Origin: Myroides odoratus
GTDB taxonomy: Bacteria; Bacteroidota; Bacteroidia; Flavobacteriales; Flavobacteriaceae
Reading direction: 5' to 3'
DNA: 64,000 bases
Assembly: GCF_001549985.1 (NCBI RefSeq)
Contig: NZ_LROZ01000003.1
Location: 1 to 64,000 of the forward strand
Below are positions 36,263-43,930 of this stretch, in pieces. A model generated the notes under the pieces. That model ran no database searches and was not told the origin of the DNA. It saw only the letters and a program-made list of their open reading frames with translations. The translations under genes were made by a program, and so were the position numbers. How positions within the stretch are numbered: position 1 is the first letter of the stretch; the number at the start of each line of letters is the position of its first letter.

Positions 36263-37267
36263 ATGAAGACATACTCCTTAAATGAAATAAATGATATTCT
36301 TAATGGAAGCATAATAGGAACGACAGTAAAAAAAATTCATGCAGCAGAACAGCTAGACAAAGCACAAGATGGTCAAATTTCCTTTATTGGAAATAAAAAA
36401 TATGAGCGTCTATGGGCGAATTCTAAAGCGAGCATTGCTATTGTTAACCGCGATATCTCAATTGTCCCTGGAGATGATCGAGCATTTATTAAAGTTGATA
36501 ATGTTGATTTAGCAATGTCTCAATTACTTGCTTTTTTTGCTCCTAAATTACCTCATGTGAAAGAGGGAATTCATCCGAAAGCCAATGTTGATGCTACTGC
36601 GCAAATTGGTGAAGGTGCTCAAATTGGAGCAGGATCTTATATAGGAGAACATGTAATTATAGGAAAAAATGTAGTGGTATATCCTAATGTGACTATTTTA
36701 GATCATTCCGTTATTGGAGATCATACGGTCTTATGGTCTGGAGTTATAGTTCGTGAGCGTACTCAAATAGGGAATCATTGTATTATTCATCCCAATGCTG
36801 TATTAGGAGCAGATGGATTTGGTTTTTGTCCATCAGAAAAAGGGTTGGTTAAAATTCCTCAAATTGGTCATGTGGAGATTGGTCATCACGTGGAGATTGG
36901 AGCGAATTCTTGTGTAGATCGCGGTAAGTTTAGTGCTACAATTATTGGCGATGGTTGTAAAATAGATAATTTAGTTCAAATTGGACATAATTCGGTTCTT
37001 GGAAAATGTTGTATTATGGCAGGTAATAGCGGATTAGCTGGGTCTGTAACCTTGGGTAATTTCGTTGTGATTGGAGGAAGTGCTTCAATCAAAGACCACG
37101 TTACGTTAGGAGATGGTGTTGTAGTGGGAGCAGGATCTGGTGTAACAGGGGACGTAGAGGCAGGTAAAACCGTTTTAGGATATCCTGCTTTAGAAGCTAA
37201 AACAACATTAAAACAATGGGCTTTCTTGAAGCAATTAGTAAAAAGTTACAATACTAAAGGATCATAG
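36263..37267 (+). CDS. lpxD: LpxD-like UDP-3-O-acylglucosamine N-acyltransferase
   Basis: A 334-aa left-handed beta-helix acyltransferase. The N-terminal domain (EINDILNGSIIGTTV) is the LpxD uridine-binding domain, followed by hexapeptide repeats such as IGEGAQIGAGSYIGEHVIIG and the catalytic-histidine strand NLVQIGHN. It adds an acyl chain to UDP-3-O-acyl-glucosamine in lipid A synthesis. In Bacteroidota the main lpxD usually sits in an lpxD-lpxC/fabZ-lpxA cluster; none of those is here, so this may be a second paralogue. ATG at 36263 fits the family N-terminus better than 36209. Confidence 0.9.
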   Translation: MKTYSLNEINDILNGSIIGTTVKKIHAAEQLDKAQDGQISFIGNKKYERLWANSKASIAIVNRDISIVPGDDRAFIKVDNVDLAMSQLLAFFAPKLPHVKEGIHPKANVDATAQIGEGAQIGAGSYIGEHVIIGKNVVVYPNVTILDHSVIGDHTVLWSGVIVRERTQIGNHCIIHPNAVLGADGFGFCPSEKGLVKIPQIGHVEIGHHVEIGANSCVDRGKFSATIIGDGCKIDNLVQIGHNSVLGKCCIMAGNSGLAGSVTLGNFVVIGGSASIKDHVTLGDGVVVGAGSGVTGDVEAGKTVLGYPALEAKTTLKQWAFLKQLVKSYNTKGS

Positions 37268-37318
37268 GTTGTTTGCACCCTTTGATTTTTTATAACGTTG
37301 ATTCAAAAAACAACATAA

Positions 37319-37348
37319 AAAAAGCCTTGTGAATTCACAAGGCTTTTT
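37319..37348. terminator. Bidirectional terminator
   Basis: A perfect 30-base palindrome with core GCCTTGTGAATTCACAAGGC bounded by A and T runs, between convergent genes. Confidence 0.9.
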
Positions 37349-37350
37349 CA

Positions 37351-38208
37351 TTATAATTCTTCTGCAGCTTTTTGTTTATTTTCATGAATCATTCTCAAAT
37401 CGTCTGATTCAATCTTATTTCCTTCTAAGTCATATTTGGTGTCTTTCTCTGGAATAGTAAAAGCCTTTTTATTTGATTTATATAGCGGGATGAAGTAACT
37501 AACGGTATAATTAAAACCAACCCCAATTGCTCCACTGTATTTTCTATTATATCCTGGAATATAGAGGTTTTCAAAATCATCTGGTTGTTTTTGGGAGAGT
37601 AAACCTGTCAAACGAAGGCTGAATCCCATAAATACATTATTGAAGACTCTCGTTTTCACTCCTGCAACAAATTCTACCCAATGCGCAGATAAACCACTAT
37701 ACTTTTTGTTTACTGGAATCGCAGGATTCTCAAAATAAGGATTGGTTGTATAAGGTTTATACCAATCTAAGGTCTGAGAGAAAGTAGAAAAACCATAACG
37801 TCCTCCTACATATATTTGATCCTCACGATCCAACCAGTTCTCATGGAGGTTGTAATCAACCCCAATGCGCAGGTAAGTACCATTGGTGGTATACCCATAG
37901 GTGCTTTCCGTTTTATTCAATTTGTCATGACCTAATTCAGCCACAGCAAATAGCTTTTTCGTCAATCGATAATCGCCTACAACTTCAAATCCATTGTACG
38001 TTTTATCATACAGAGAACGAGTGATTCTAAACAAATCCGCACCTAAGCGTAAACCGTAACGCTGAGGGTATTTTGGTGGCACTTGAGGTGCCATATGTGT
38101 CGTCGTTTTTTCGGTGGTTTCTTCCGTTTTCTTTTGGGCTAAACTTACAACTGAAAACAACAGAATTATACCACTAGTAATATACTTTAAAATGGGCTTC
38201 ATTTTCAT
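37351..38208 (-). CDS. DUF6048 family outer membrane protein
   Basis: A 285-aa protein with a signal peptide (ITSGIILLFSVVSLAQ) and a beta-strand-rich barrel (YGLRLGADLFRITRSLYD, then TYLRIGVDYNLHENWL and YVGGRYGFSTF). It matches what I recall of DUF6048 proteins, which are encoded beside DUF6452 lipoproteins. Its start overlaps the upstream DUF6452 gene by 35 bases, implying coupled translation. The C-terminal tail is charged. Function is unknown; an outer membrane location is inferred. Confidence 0.82.
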   Translation of the reverse strand: MKMKPILKYITSGIILLFSVVSLAQKKTEETTEKTTTHMAPQVPPKYPQRYGLRLGADLFRITRSLYDKTYNGFEVVGDYRLTKKLFAVAELGHDKLNKTESTYGYTTNGTYLRIGVDYNLHENWLDREDQIYVGGRYGFSTFSQTLDWYKPYTTNPYFENPAIPVNKKYSGLSAHWVEFVAGVKTRVFNNVFMGFSLRLTGLLSQKQPDDFENLYIPGYNRKYSGAIGVGFNYTVSYFIPLYKSNKKAFTIPEKDTKYDLEGNKIESDDLRMIHENKQKAAEEL

Positions 38209-38701
38209 TTTCTAAATTGTTTTCGATTTCGTTCGTTTCTGTTCTATAGAGTTTAATCCAATTTCCTTTTGTTACATTGGCTTGGCCATTTAAGAGTGGA
38301 GAAGTACCATCTTGAAGTAACGAAAAAGTAGAAATATAACCACATGCTTTATTCAAGTAGCGCGTATTTATTCTGTACTTTAAGGAAAGCGTATCACGAA
38401 TAATCAGCGTTTCTTTTCCTTTTATTTCTTGAATCTGTAATACCCAATCTGTTTCTTGTTGATCCAAACGGAGGGGTAATAACAAGGTATTCCCAGTGCT
38501 GCGGATGGTGTCAGGAATACCAATTGCATAAGCTTGAACTAAGCCATTTTTGGCAACTTCTTGATCTTCATAGTTGAAGAATTGAATTTTATAGTTAGGA
38601 GTTGTTGGTTCTTCCTTGCCACATATATCATCTTTCTCACAAGCTACAAATGCAAGAGTAGCAAGGCATAGAAAAGAGGCGATAACCATTATTTTTTTCA
38701 T
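38174..38701 (-). CDS. DUF6452 family lipoprotein
   Basis: A 175-aa lipoprotein (signal KIMVIASFLCLATLAFVAC, lipid on Cys21) followed by EKDDICGKEEPTTPNY, a start typical of DUF6452 proteins. The rest is beta-rich. It is the first gene of a two-gene unit with DUF6048; a TAnnTTTG element lies 33 bases before its ATG. Function unknown. Confidence 0.82.
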   Translation of the reverse strand: MKKIMVIASFLCLATLAFVACEKDDICGKEEPTTPNYKIQFFNYEDQEVAKNGLVQAYAIGIPDTIRSTGNTLLLPLRLDQQETDWVLQIQEIKGKETLIIRDTLSLKYRINTRYLNKACGYISTFSLLQDGTSPLLNGQANVTKGNWIKLYRTETNEIENNLENENEAHFKVYY

Positions 38702-38733
38702 AAAGGAATAAGTCTAGCTAATAGTAATAGCAC

Positions 38734-38741
38734 CAAAAATA
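38734..38741 (-). promoter_or_regulatory. Promoter -7 element (TATTTTTG)
   Basis: Minus-strand TAnnTTTG match upstream of the DUF6452 lipoprotein. Confidence 0.5.
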
Positions 38742-38805
38742 CTAAAAACAAACCAAACGGTTTATATTCTTAAGATTGGTTTTGCAAATAAGTAGGCATA
38801 AAATG

Positions 38806-38853
38806 ATTTCATTTAAAGAATCAGAAGCTGTCTTCTGATTCTTTAAATGAAAT
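38806..38853 (-). terminator. 22-bp hairpin overlapping the ZIP transporter stop codon
   Basis: Arms 38806-38827 and 38832-38853 are perfectly complementary over 22 bp with a CTGT loop. The ZIP stop codon (38843-38845) is inside one arm. There is a short T stretch on the minus strand (TGATTT), so it is likely the end of the ZIP/methyltransferase transcript. Confidence 0.7.
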
Positions 38854-39565
38854 AAGCGGCAACTACACCGAGTAATATGGCTATTAATTTATTGATATTG
38901 AATTTGTGGTCTTCGTTACTTTCAAAAATAATCGTAGAGGAGATGTGGAATAAAATTCCAACTACAATGGCTGATATTTCTGCGTAGTACGTGCTCAAAA
39001 TAGGAACATTACTTGAAATTAAAGTACCTAAAGGTGTCATAATGGAAAATAGCATCATAAACACAAAAACCATTTTTTTATTCATTTGGGCATTGATGAA
39101 AAAAGCCGTTAGAATAATGGCAATTGGGAGATGATGAATTCCAATTCCTAAGGCCAACTCACTGTGTTGACTAATAGGCATTCCTTCAAACAAGGCATGG
39201 ATACACAAACTGATAAACAACAACCAAGGGATGCGTTCTAATTTTTCATGTCCATGAACGTGTCCATGCTCAGCACCCTTAGAAAAATATTCTAAGATAA
39301 TCTGAAATACAATACCCGCCATGATGAAAAATCCTATTCTACCTGCGCCACTGTGATCATGATTGTGTACGTGATCTCCTTCCATAACGATATGACCAAT
39401 AGCTGCCTGATAAACATCAGGTAACAAGTGAGTCACTGTTATCGTTAATAAAAAAGAACCACTAAATGCCATCAATAATTTGATGTGTTTCTTGTTTTTG
39501 GGTTGAATGAGTAGTGCAATTAAATATCCAATAATTACAGCTAGTAAAGGTACGATATACGCCAT
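38843..39565 (-). CDS. ZIP family metal transporter
   Basis: A 240-aa inner membrane protein with about eight membrane segments. It has a histidine-rich variable loop (HVHNHDHSG, then EHGHVHGHEKLER) and the ZIP metal-site helices HALFEGMPISQ and GIHHLPIAI. ZIP proteins import zinc, iron or manganese. It starts 4 bases after the methyltransferase gene, so both share one transcript. Metal choice cannot be read. Confidence 0.92.
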   Translation of the reverse strand: MAYIVPLLAVIIGYLIALLIQPKNKKHIKLLMAFSGSFLLTITVTHLLPDVYQAAIGHIVMEGDHVHNHDHSGAGRIGFFIMAGIVFQIILEYFSKGAEHGHVHGHEKLERIPWLLFISLCIHALFEGMPISQHSELALGIGIHHLPIAIILTAFFINAQMNKKMVFVFMMLFSIMTPLGTLISSNVPILSTYYAEISAIVVGILFHISSTIIFESNEDHKFNINKLIAILLGVVAAYFI

Positions 39566-39569
39566 TGAC

Positions 39570-40301
39570 TTATTTAAAGATCATGATTAATCGATCAGAT
39601 TCGTTGGGATAGAATTTTCTTAATTTATAATCACCAAAAACATCAAGTAAATAAATTTCATTTTCATTCATCATTTGCTCAAAGTCTTCCAAGGTAAAAG
39701 CTTTTACACGTTCTGAATAGGCGTGATCTTCTCCATCAGCTTGAAAGCGAATATCTTTGATGATATACCCGTTTTCTACTTTGCGTTCAATGTGAAATTC
39801 AATACCCTCAACTATTTTAATCTCAGATGGAACTAAATTAGCAATTACTTTGTTTACATTCATGAAGTCAATCACTGCCAATCCATAATCGGATAAGCTA
39901 TTGTGCATGGCTTTTAATGCTTTGATGTTATCTTCTGGATTACTAAAATAACCAAAACTCGTGAATAAGTTAAAAATAGCTTCGTATTTTTTTTCTAAAG
40001 GTTCGCGCATATCGTGTACCTCAAAATGAAGCGTATCATTCTCCGCTACTTTGGCTGCTTCAATACTGTTAGCAGATAAATCTGCACCTACCACATCATA
40101 ACCAAGGCTATTTAGATAAATGGCATGACGCCCTTTACCACAGGCCAAATCTAACACTTTAGAATTTTCGGATAAGTTTAAATAATGGGTAAGGTTATCT
40201 ATAAAAAGTTGTGCTTCATCATAATCTCTATCCTTATATAAAATGTGATAATAAGGGGTATCAAACCACGATGCATACCAAGCTTTCTTCTGTTCAGACA
40301 T
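39570..40301 (-). CDS. Class I SAM-dependent methyltransferase
   Basis: A 243-aa protein with the SAM loop VLDLACGKGRHA, the acidic motif VVGADLSANS and the post-motif IFNLFTSFGYF. This is the Methyltransf_25/SAM-dependent small-molecule type common in Bacteroidota. Substrate is unknown. It is upstream of the ZIP transporter gene (gap 4 bases) and shares its promoter TAAATTTG at 40331-40338. Confidence 0.9.
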   Translation of the reverse strand: MSEQKKAWYASWFDTPYYHILYKDRDYDEAQLFIDNLTHYLNLSENSKVLDLACGKGRHAIYLNSLGYDVVGADLSANSIEAAKVAENDTLHFEVHDMREPLEKKYEAIFNLFTSFGYFSNPEDNIKALKAMHNSLSDYGLAVIDFMNVNKVIANLVPSEIKIVEGIEFHIERKVENGYIIKDIRFQADGEDHAYSERVKAFTLEDFEQMMNENEIYLLDVFGDYKLRKFYPNESDRLIMIFK

Positions 40302-40330
40302 AGTTTTAATTTAAATCTTTTATTAGCTTG

Positions 40331-40338
40331 CAAATTTA
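40331..40338 (-). promoter_or_regulatory. Promoter -7 element (TAAATTTG)
   Basis: Minus-strand TAnnTTTG match, 30 bases before the methyltransferase ATG; it lies back to back with the + promoter at 40342. Confidence 0.55.
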
Positions 40339-40341
40339 CTT

Positions 40342-40349
40342 TATTTTTG
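40342..40349 (+). promoter_or_regulatory. Promoter -7 element (TATTTTTG)
   Basis: Plus-strand TAnnTTTG match, 48 bases before the THUMP methyltransferase ATG. Confidence 0.55.
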
Positions 40350-40396
40350 CACATTTGGATAACGAATGCAATTATTCCTTATAGCGATATAAAAAA

Positions 40397-41557
40397 ATGG
40401 AAAATTTTAAAATGGTAGCTAAAACACTTTTCGGTTTAGAAGAGGTTTTAGCGAAAGAACTACAGCTTTTAGGAGCAACGAAAGTGAAGGAAGGAACTCG
40501 TATGGTGAGTTTCGAAGGAGATAAAGGATTTTTATACAAAGCGAACTTAGCTTTGCGTACCGCTTTGAAAATCTTAGTTCCAATTAAACAATTTGCTGTT
40601 TATAACGAAAGTAATCTTTATAAAGGAATTCAAAGTATTGATTGGAGTAAATACATCGGCGCCCATCAGTCCTTTGTGATTGATTCAACCGTGTTCTCTG
40701 ATCAGTTTAACAACAGTTTATTCGTGTCATTAAAAGCAAAAGATGCTATTGTCGATCAGTTTAGAGATAAATTTGACAAACGTCCGAATGTGGATAAAGA
40801 CTTTCCAGATTTGCGTATTAACGTGCATATTCAGCGTGATTTATGTACAGTTTCATTAGATTCTTCTGGAGCTTCTTTACACCAAAGAGGATATAAAACA
40901 GCAACTAATATTGCGCCAATTAATGAAGTATTAGCAGCAGGTATGTTGTTGTTATCAGGATGGGATGGAAGAAGTCATTTTATGGACCCGATGTGTGGAT
41001 CAGGAACTTTATTAATCGAAGCAGCCATGATTGCATGTAATATTCCAGCGAATATCAATCGAAAAGAATTTGCTTTCGAACGTTGGAATGATTGGGATGC
41101 AGATTTATTTGAGGTAATTCAAAATTCATTGCTTAAGCGCGTACGTGAATTTCATTATACCATTCAAGGGTATGATAAAGCACCTTCTGCCGTAATGAAA
41201 GCACAAGATAACGTTCGCAATGCGAATTTAGAAGAATACATTAAGATAGAAAATTTAAACTTTTTTGAAACTTCAAAGGAGGTAGAAGGACCCTTGCATA
41301 TGGTGTTTAATCCACCATATGGAGAGCGTTTAGATATTAACCTAGAACGTTTTTACCGCGAAATAGGAGATACGTTAAAACAAGGATACCCAGGAACAGA
41401 TGCTTGGTTCATTACTGCTAATATTGAAGCTTTAAAATATGTTGGTTTGCGTCCTTCGAGAAAAATTAAATTATTTAATGGTAAATTAGAGGCACGTTTA
41501 GCTAAATACGAGCTCTATGAAGGAAGTAAAAAAGGAAAATATATGGATCAAAATTAA
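40397..41557 (+). CDS. THUMP-domain class I RNA methyltransferase (RlmL N-terminal type)
   Basis: A 386-aa protein with an N-terminal ferredoxin-like/THUMP region (MVAKTLFGLEEVLAKELQ) and a Rossmann methyltransferase core: SAM loop DPMCGSGTLLIEAAM and catalytic NPPYGER. It matches the N-terminal half of RlmL/K, which makes m2G2445 in 23S rRNA. Length is right for the single-domain Bacteroidota form. A small membrane protein gene follows after 6 bases. Confidence 0.93.
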   Translation: MENFKMVAKTLFGLEEVLAKELQLLGATKVKEGTRMVSFEGDKGFLYKANLALRTALKILVPIKQFAVYNESNLYKGIQSIDWSKYIGAHQSFVIDSTVFSDQFNNSLFVSLKAKDAIVDQFRDKFDKRPNVDKDFPDLRINVHIQRDLCTVSLDSSGASLHQRGYKTATNIAPINEVLAAGMLLLSGWDGRSHFMDPMCGSGTLLIEAAMIACNIPANINRKEFAFERWNDWDADLFEVIQNSLLKRVREFHYTIQGYDKAPSAVMKAQDNVRNANLEEYIKIENLNFFETSKEVEGPLHMVFNPPYGERLDINLERFYREIGDTLKQGYPGTDAWFITANIEALKYVGLRPSRKIKLFNGKLEARLAKYELYEGSKKGKYMDQN

Positions 41558-41563
41558 AAAACG

Positions 41564-41797
41564 ATGAGTGTAGGAACTAAAACAATACTGTTTCAATTTG
41601 TGAGCTTCGCCGTACTGTTTCTTTTAGCACGAACAGGTTTGATGTATTTTACCGATTTATCGGGTATATGGCTACCTATTGTTAGTGCTATTATAGCAAC
41701 CGTTTTTGCTCCACAATTTAAAGTTTTTAAAACGAATGAAGGAGATAAAATCTGTGTGAAATGGATTTTTCTAAAAGGCGTAAAAGTCTTGAACTAA
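41564..41797 (+). CDS. Small hydrophobic membrane protein
   Basis: A 77-aa protein with two predicted membrane segments (about 8-26 and 35-50; FQFVSFAVLFLLARTGLMYF and IWLPIVSAIIATVFAP) and a basic C-terminus. It is 6 bases downstream of the RNA methyltransferase and ends in a terminator, so it is co-transcribed with it. Function is unknown. Confidence 0.75.
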   Translation: MSVGTKTILFQFVSFAVLFLLARTGLMYFTDLSGIWLPIVSAIIATVFAPQFKVFKTNEGDKICVKWIFLKGVKVLN

Positions 41798-41800
41798 TAA

Positions 41801-41829
41801 AAAAAGGAAGTGTAATGCTTCCTTTTTTT
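41801..41829 (+). terminator. Rho-independent terminator
   Basis: Stem AAAAAGGAAG / CTTCCTTTTT with a 7-base loop; ends the methyltransferase operon. Confidence 0.85.
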
Positions 41830-41840
41830 ATTTGTGGATT

Positions 41841-41872
41841 GGGTTAAGAGTTAAGGGTTAAGAGTTAAGGGG
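41841..41872. repeat. Tandem heptamer repeat (GGGTTAA/GAGTTAA x4)
   Basis: Four 7-base units alternate GGGTTAA and GAGTTAA, then GGGG. It is the same family as at 34089. Confidence 0.9.
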
Positions 41873-41936
41873 AAGGATGAACCTTACAAAGTACAAATCT
41901 CACGAAAAGCAAACCTCTCTTAATAGAAGATGTGAA

Positions 41937-42035
41937 TGGTGAGAGGATGAGGTGGTGAGGTGGTGAGAGGATGAGAAGGTGAGGTGTTTAGAAGGTGAGG
42001 TGAGAGGATGTGGAGATGAGTTGAGGTGAGAGGAT
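41937..42035. repeat. Cytosine-free G/A/T tract with direct repeats
   Basis: About 100 bases on the + strand contain no C and are built from GGTGAG/GGATGAG-like units. A 15-base word (TGGTGAGAGGATGAG) occurs exactly at 41938-41952 and 41961-41975. No protein frame is supported. Confidence 0.8.
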
Positions 42036-42049
42036 ATTCTTGACAACTT

Positions 42050-42091
42050 CACAAATAACAAATAACAAAGAGCAAAGAACAAATAACAAAA
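42050..42091. repeat. Tandem heptamer repeat (AACAAAT family x6)
   Basis: Six consecutive 7-base units: CACAAAT, AACAAAT, AACAAAG, AGCAAAG, AACAAAT, AACAAAA. It follows the C-free tract in the same intergenic space. Confidence 0.88.
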
Positions 42092-42142
42092 TTGTTAAAA
42101 TACTTCTTAACTTAAGTAAAGTATAAGCTACCTAGACATGTT

Positions 42143-42150
42143 TACTTTTG
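42143..42150 (+). promoter_or_regulatory. Promoter -7 element (TACTTTTG)
   Basis: Matches TAnnTTTG, 19 bases before the GNAT ATG. It contains the upstream TTG at 42148 that would otherwise extend the frame. Confidence 0.55.
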
Positions 42151-42168
42151 TGGTGTAAAAAAAAGGAA

Positions 42169-42591
42169 ATGATACGATTGTTTAAAGCTGAGGACAGCAA
42201 AGAAGTAGTTGAGCTTTGGTATGAAGCTTCTGTAATAGCTCATGATTTTATCGAGGCAAGTTATTGGCATGAGAAAAAGGCTGATATGGCGCAGATTTAT
42301 ATTCCCAATAGTGAAACTTATGTTTATGAAAAGGAAAATCATATTGTGGGTTTTGTATCTTTGATAGAGAATTATATCGCAGCGATATTCGTTGCTCCAA
42401 GTGAACAAGGAAAGGGAATAGGGAAGGAGTTGATGCACTTTATCAAGCACAAACATTCAATACTTGAGTTGGGAGTTTATGTGAAAAATATCAATTCTAT
42501 TGCCTTTTATGAAAAACAAGGATTCAAAGTCGTAGAAGAAAAACTCGATAAATCAACTGGAGAACGAGAAGTTGTGATGGAATATAAATAA
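42169..42591 (+). CDS. GNAT family N-acetyltransferase
   Basis: A 140-aa acetyltransferase. It shows the acetyl-CoA loop VAPSEQGKGIGKELM and the late motif NINSIAFYEKQGFK. Substrate unknown. The start at the ATG (42169) is preferred to the TTG at 42148, which lies in the promoter element. The Crp-type regulator follows after a 1-base gap, so both form one transcript; the regulator may control or sense the same pathway. Confidence 0.9.
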   Translation: MIRLFKAEDSKEVVELWYEASVIAHDFIEASYWHEKKADMAQIYIPNSETYVYEKENHIVGFVSLIENYIAAIFVAPSEQGKGIGKELMHFIKHKHSILELGVYVKNINSIAFYEKQGFKVVEEKLDKSTGEREVVMEYK

Positions 42592-42592
42592 A

Positions 42593-43162
42593 ATGATATC
42601 CTTTCACAGAACAGATTTACCTTTAGAAGAAGAACTAAGTGATGATAGTGTAGCTTTAATTGAGCAGACGCTTACGCCTATAGTTTTACCTAAAGGCTAT
42701 CGGTTGTTGGAGGATAAAGAAGGTATTAAGCATGCCTATCTTATTAAAAAAGGAATTGTACGCATTTTTATTACAACTGAGGATAAAGAAATGACGTTTG
42801 AATTTGCTCGAGAAAAGGATATTTTAAGTACTTCTTTGGGCTATTTTTATCAAGCTCCAAGTTATGAGCGTTTTGAGTTACTAGAGGATACAATTCTTTA
42901 TCAGATTGATTTAGTGGCTATGAAACAGCTTTTTTATGAATCTATTGAAATATGTAATTGGGCACGACAGTTCACAGAACTCAATGCCATCAAAACCCAA
43001 AAGCAATTGATTGATATGTTAGTTTTAACGCCAGAAGATCGTTATCTGCAGCTAATGAAATATGATAAAACACTCTTTCAGCGGGTTCCATTGAAACAAA
43101 TTGCTTCGTATATCGGTATATCTCCCATTTCATTGAGTAGGATTCGAGCAAGAATAAAATAG
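42593..43162 (+). CDS. Crp/Fnr family transcriptional regulator
   Basis: A 189-aa regulator with an N-terminal cyclic-nucleotide-binding-like beta-barrel (PIVLPKGYRLLEDKEGIKHAYLIKKGIVRIF, described by position 30-60) and a C-terminal helix-turn-helix (VPLKQIASYIGISPISLSRIR). The Bacteroidota members usually lack the arginine needed to bind cAMP. Ligand is unknown. It follows the acetyltransferase by one base. Confidence 0.9.
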   Translation: MISFHRTDLPLEEELSDDSVALIEQTLTPIVLPKGYRLLEDKEGIKHAYLIKKGIVRIFITTEDKEMTFEFAREKDILSTSLGYFYQAPSYERFELLEDTILYQIDLVAMKQLFYESIEICNWARQFTELNAIKTQKQLIDMLVLTPEDRYLQLMKYDKTLFQRVPLKQIASYIGISPISLSRIRARIK

Positions 43163-43185
43163 AAAAGCGGTTTACAACCGCTTTT
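43163..43185. terminator. Bidirectional terminator
   Basis: Stem AAAAGCGGTT / AACCGCTTTT with a 3-base loop, between convergent genes. Confidence 0.85.
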
Positions 43186-43186
43186 G

Positions 43187-43888
43187 TTATATCATTTGGC
43201 TAAATTCAATTAAAGATTCGTGAATCTGCTGCATTCCTACAGATGCTTTTTCAGCAATGACTTCAATCTTGTGATGGAAGTGTTGGGTAGAAGCAGGATG
43301 TACATCGATGTAGTAAACCAAGGCATCCAGTTTTGCGAAATCAAGTAAGGAGGCTGCTGGATATACTTGCAAGGAAGTTCCAATAATCAAAACTACATCA
43401 GCTTCTTCTACATAAGAAATCGCACGTTCTAGTTCAGGAACCATTTCTCCAAACCACACAATATGCGGACGTAGACCATGGCCGTGTTCATTGTGATCCA
43501 ACGCTGTTAAATCTGTTGTCCAAGGATATACCAGTTGTTCATTTACTTCACTGCGTACTTTGAGTAATTCACCGTGTAAGTGAATGACATCTTTACTTCC
43601 TGCACGTTCGTGCAAATCATCGACATTTTGAGTGATTATAGTAGTTTTAAAATGTTGTTGTAATTCCGCAATAGCAAAATGAGCTGCATTTGGTTTACAC
43701 GTCAGTAATTGTCGACGTCTATCGTTGTAAAACTTTAAAACCATTGCTTTATTTTTTGCCCAACCAATAGGAGAAGCAACTTCCATAATATCGTGACCTT
43801 CCCATAAGCCATCAGCATCGCGAAAGGTTTTGATTCCACTTTCTGCACTCATTCCCGCTCCTGAAAGCACCACTAAACGTTTTTCCAT
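43187..43888 (-). CDS. Sir2-family NAD-dependent protein deacylase (class III)
   Basis: A 233-aa sirtuin. It has the NAD-binding motif GAGMSAESGI, TQNVDDLHERAG and the catalytic His105 in HLHGEL. Tyr54 and Arg57 (FYNDRRR) form the YxxR pair that lets SIRT5/CobB enzymes remove succinyl and other acidic acyl groups. Unusually, the zinc ribbon is absent: the only cysteine in the protein is Cys64. Lysine deacylation of cytoplasmic proteins is the expected function. It diverges from trmH, only 42 bases apart. Confidence 0.92.
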   Translation of the reverse strand: MEKRLVVLSGAGMSAESGIKTFRDADGLWEGHDIMEVASPIGWAKNKAMVLKFYNDRRRQLLTCKPNAAHFAIAELQQHFKTTIITQNVDDLHERAGSKDVIHLHGELLKVRSEVNEQLVYPWTTDLTALDHNEHGHGLRPHIVWFGEMVPELERAISYVEEADVVLIIGTSLQVYPAASLLDFAKLDALVYYIDVHPASTQHFHHKIEVIAEKASVGMQQIHESLIEFSQMI

Positions 43889-43896
43889 AATATTCT

Positions 43897-43904
43897 TACC
43901 TTTG
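43897..43904 (+). promoter_or_regulatory. Promoter -7 element (TACCTTTG)
   Basis: Matches TAnnTTTG, 27 bases before the trmH ATG; it lies in the short divergent gap. Confidence 0.55.
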
Positions 43905-43930
43905 CATTTTTGAATAAAACTAAAGATATA

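Noticed and set aside
34089..42091. CRISPR array reading of the tandem heptamers
   Set aside because: Units are only 7 or 21 bases, have no unique spacers and no cas genes are near.
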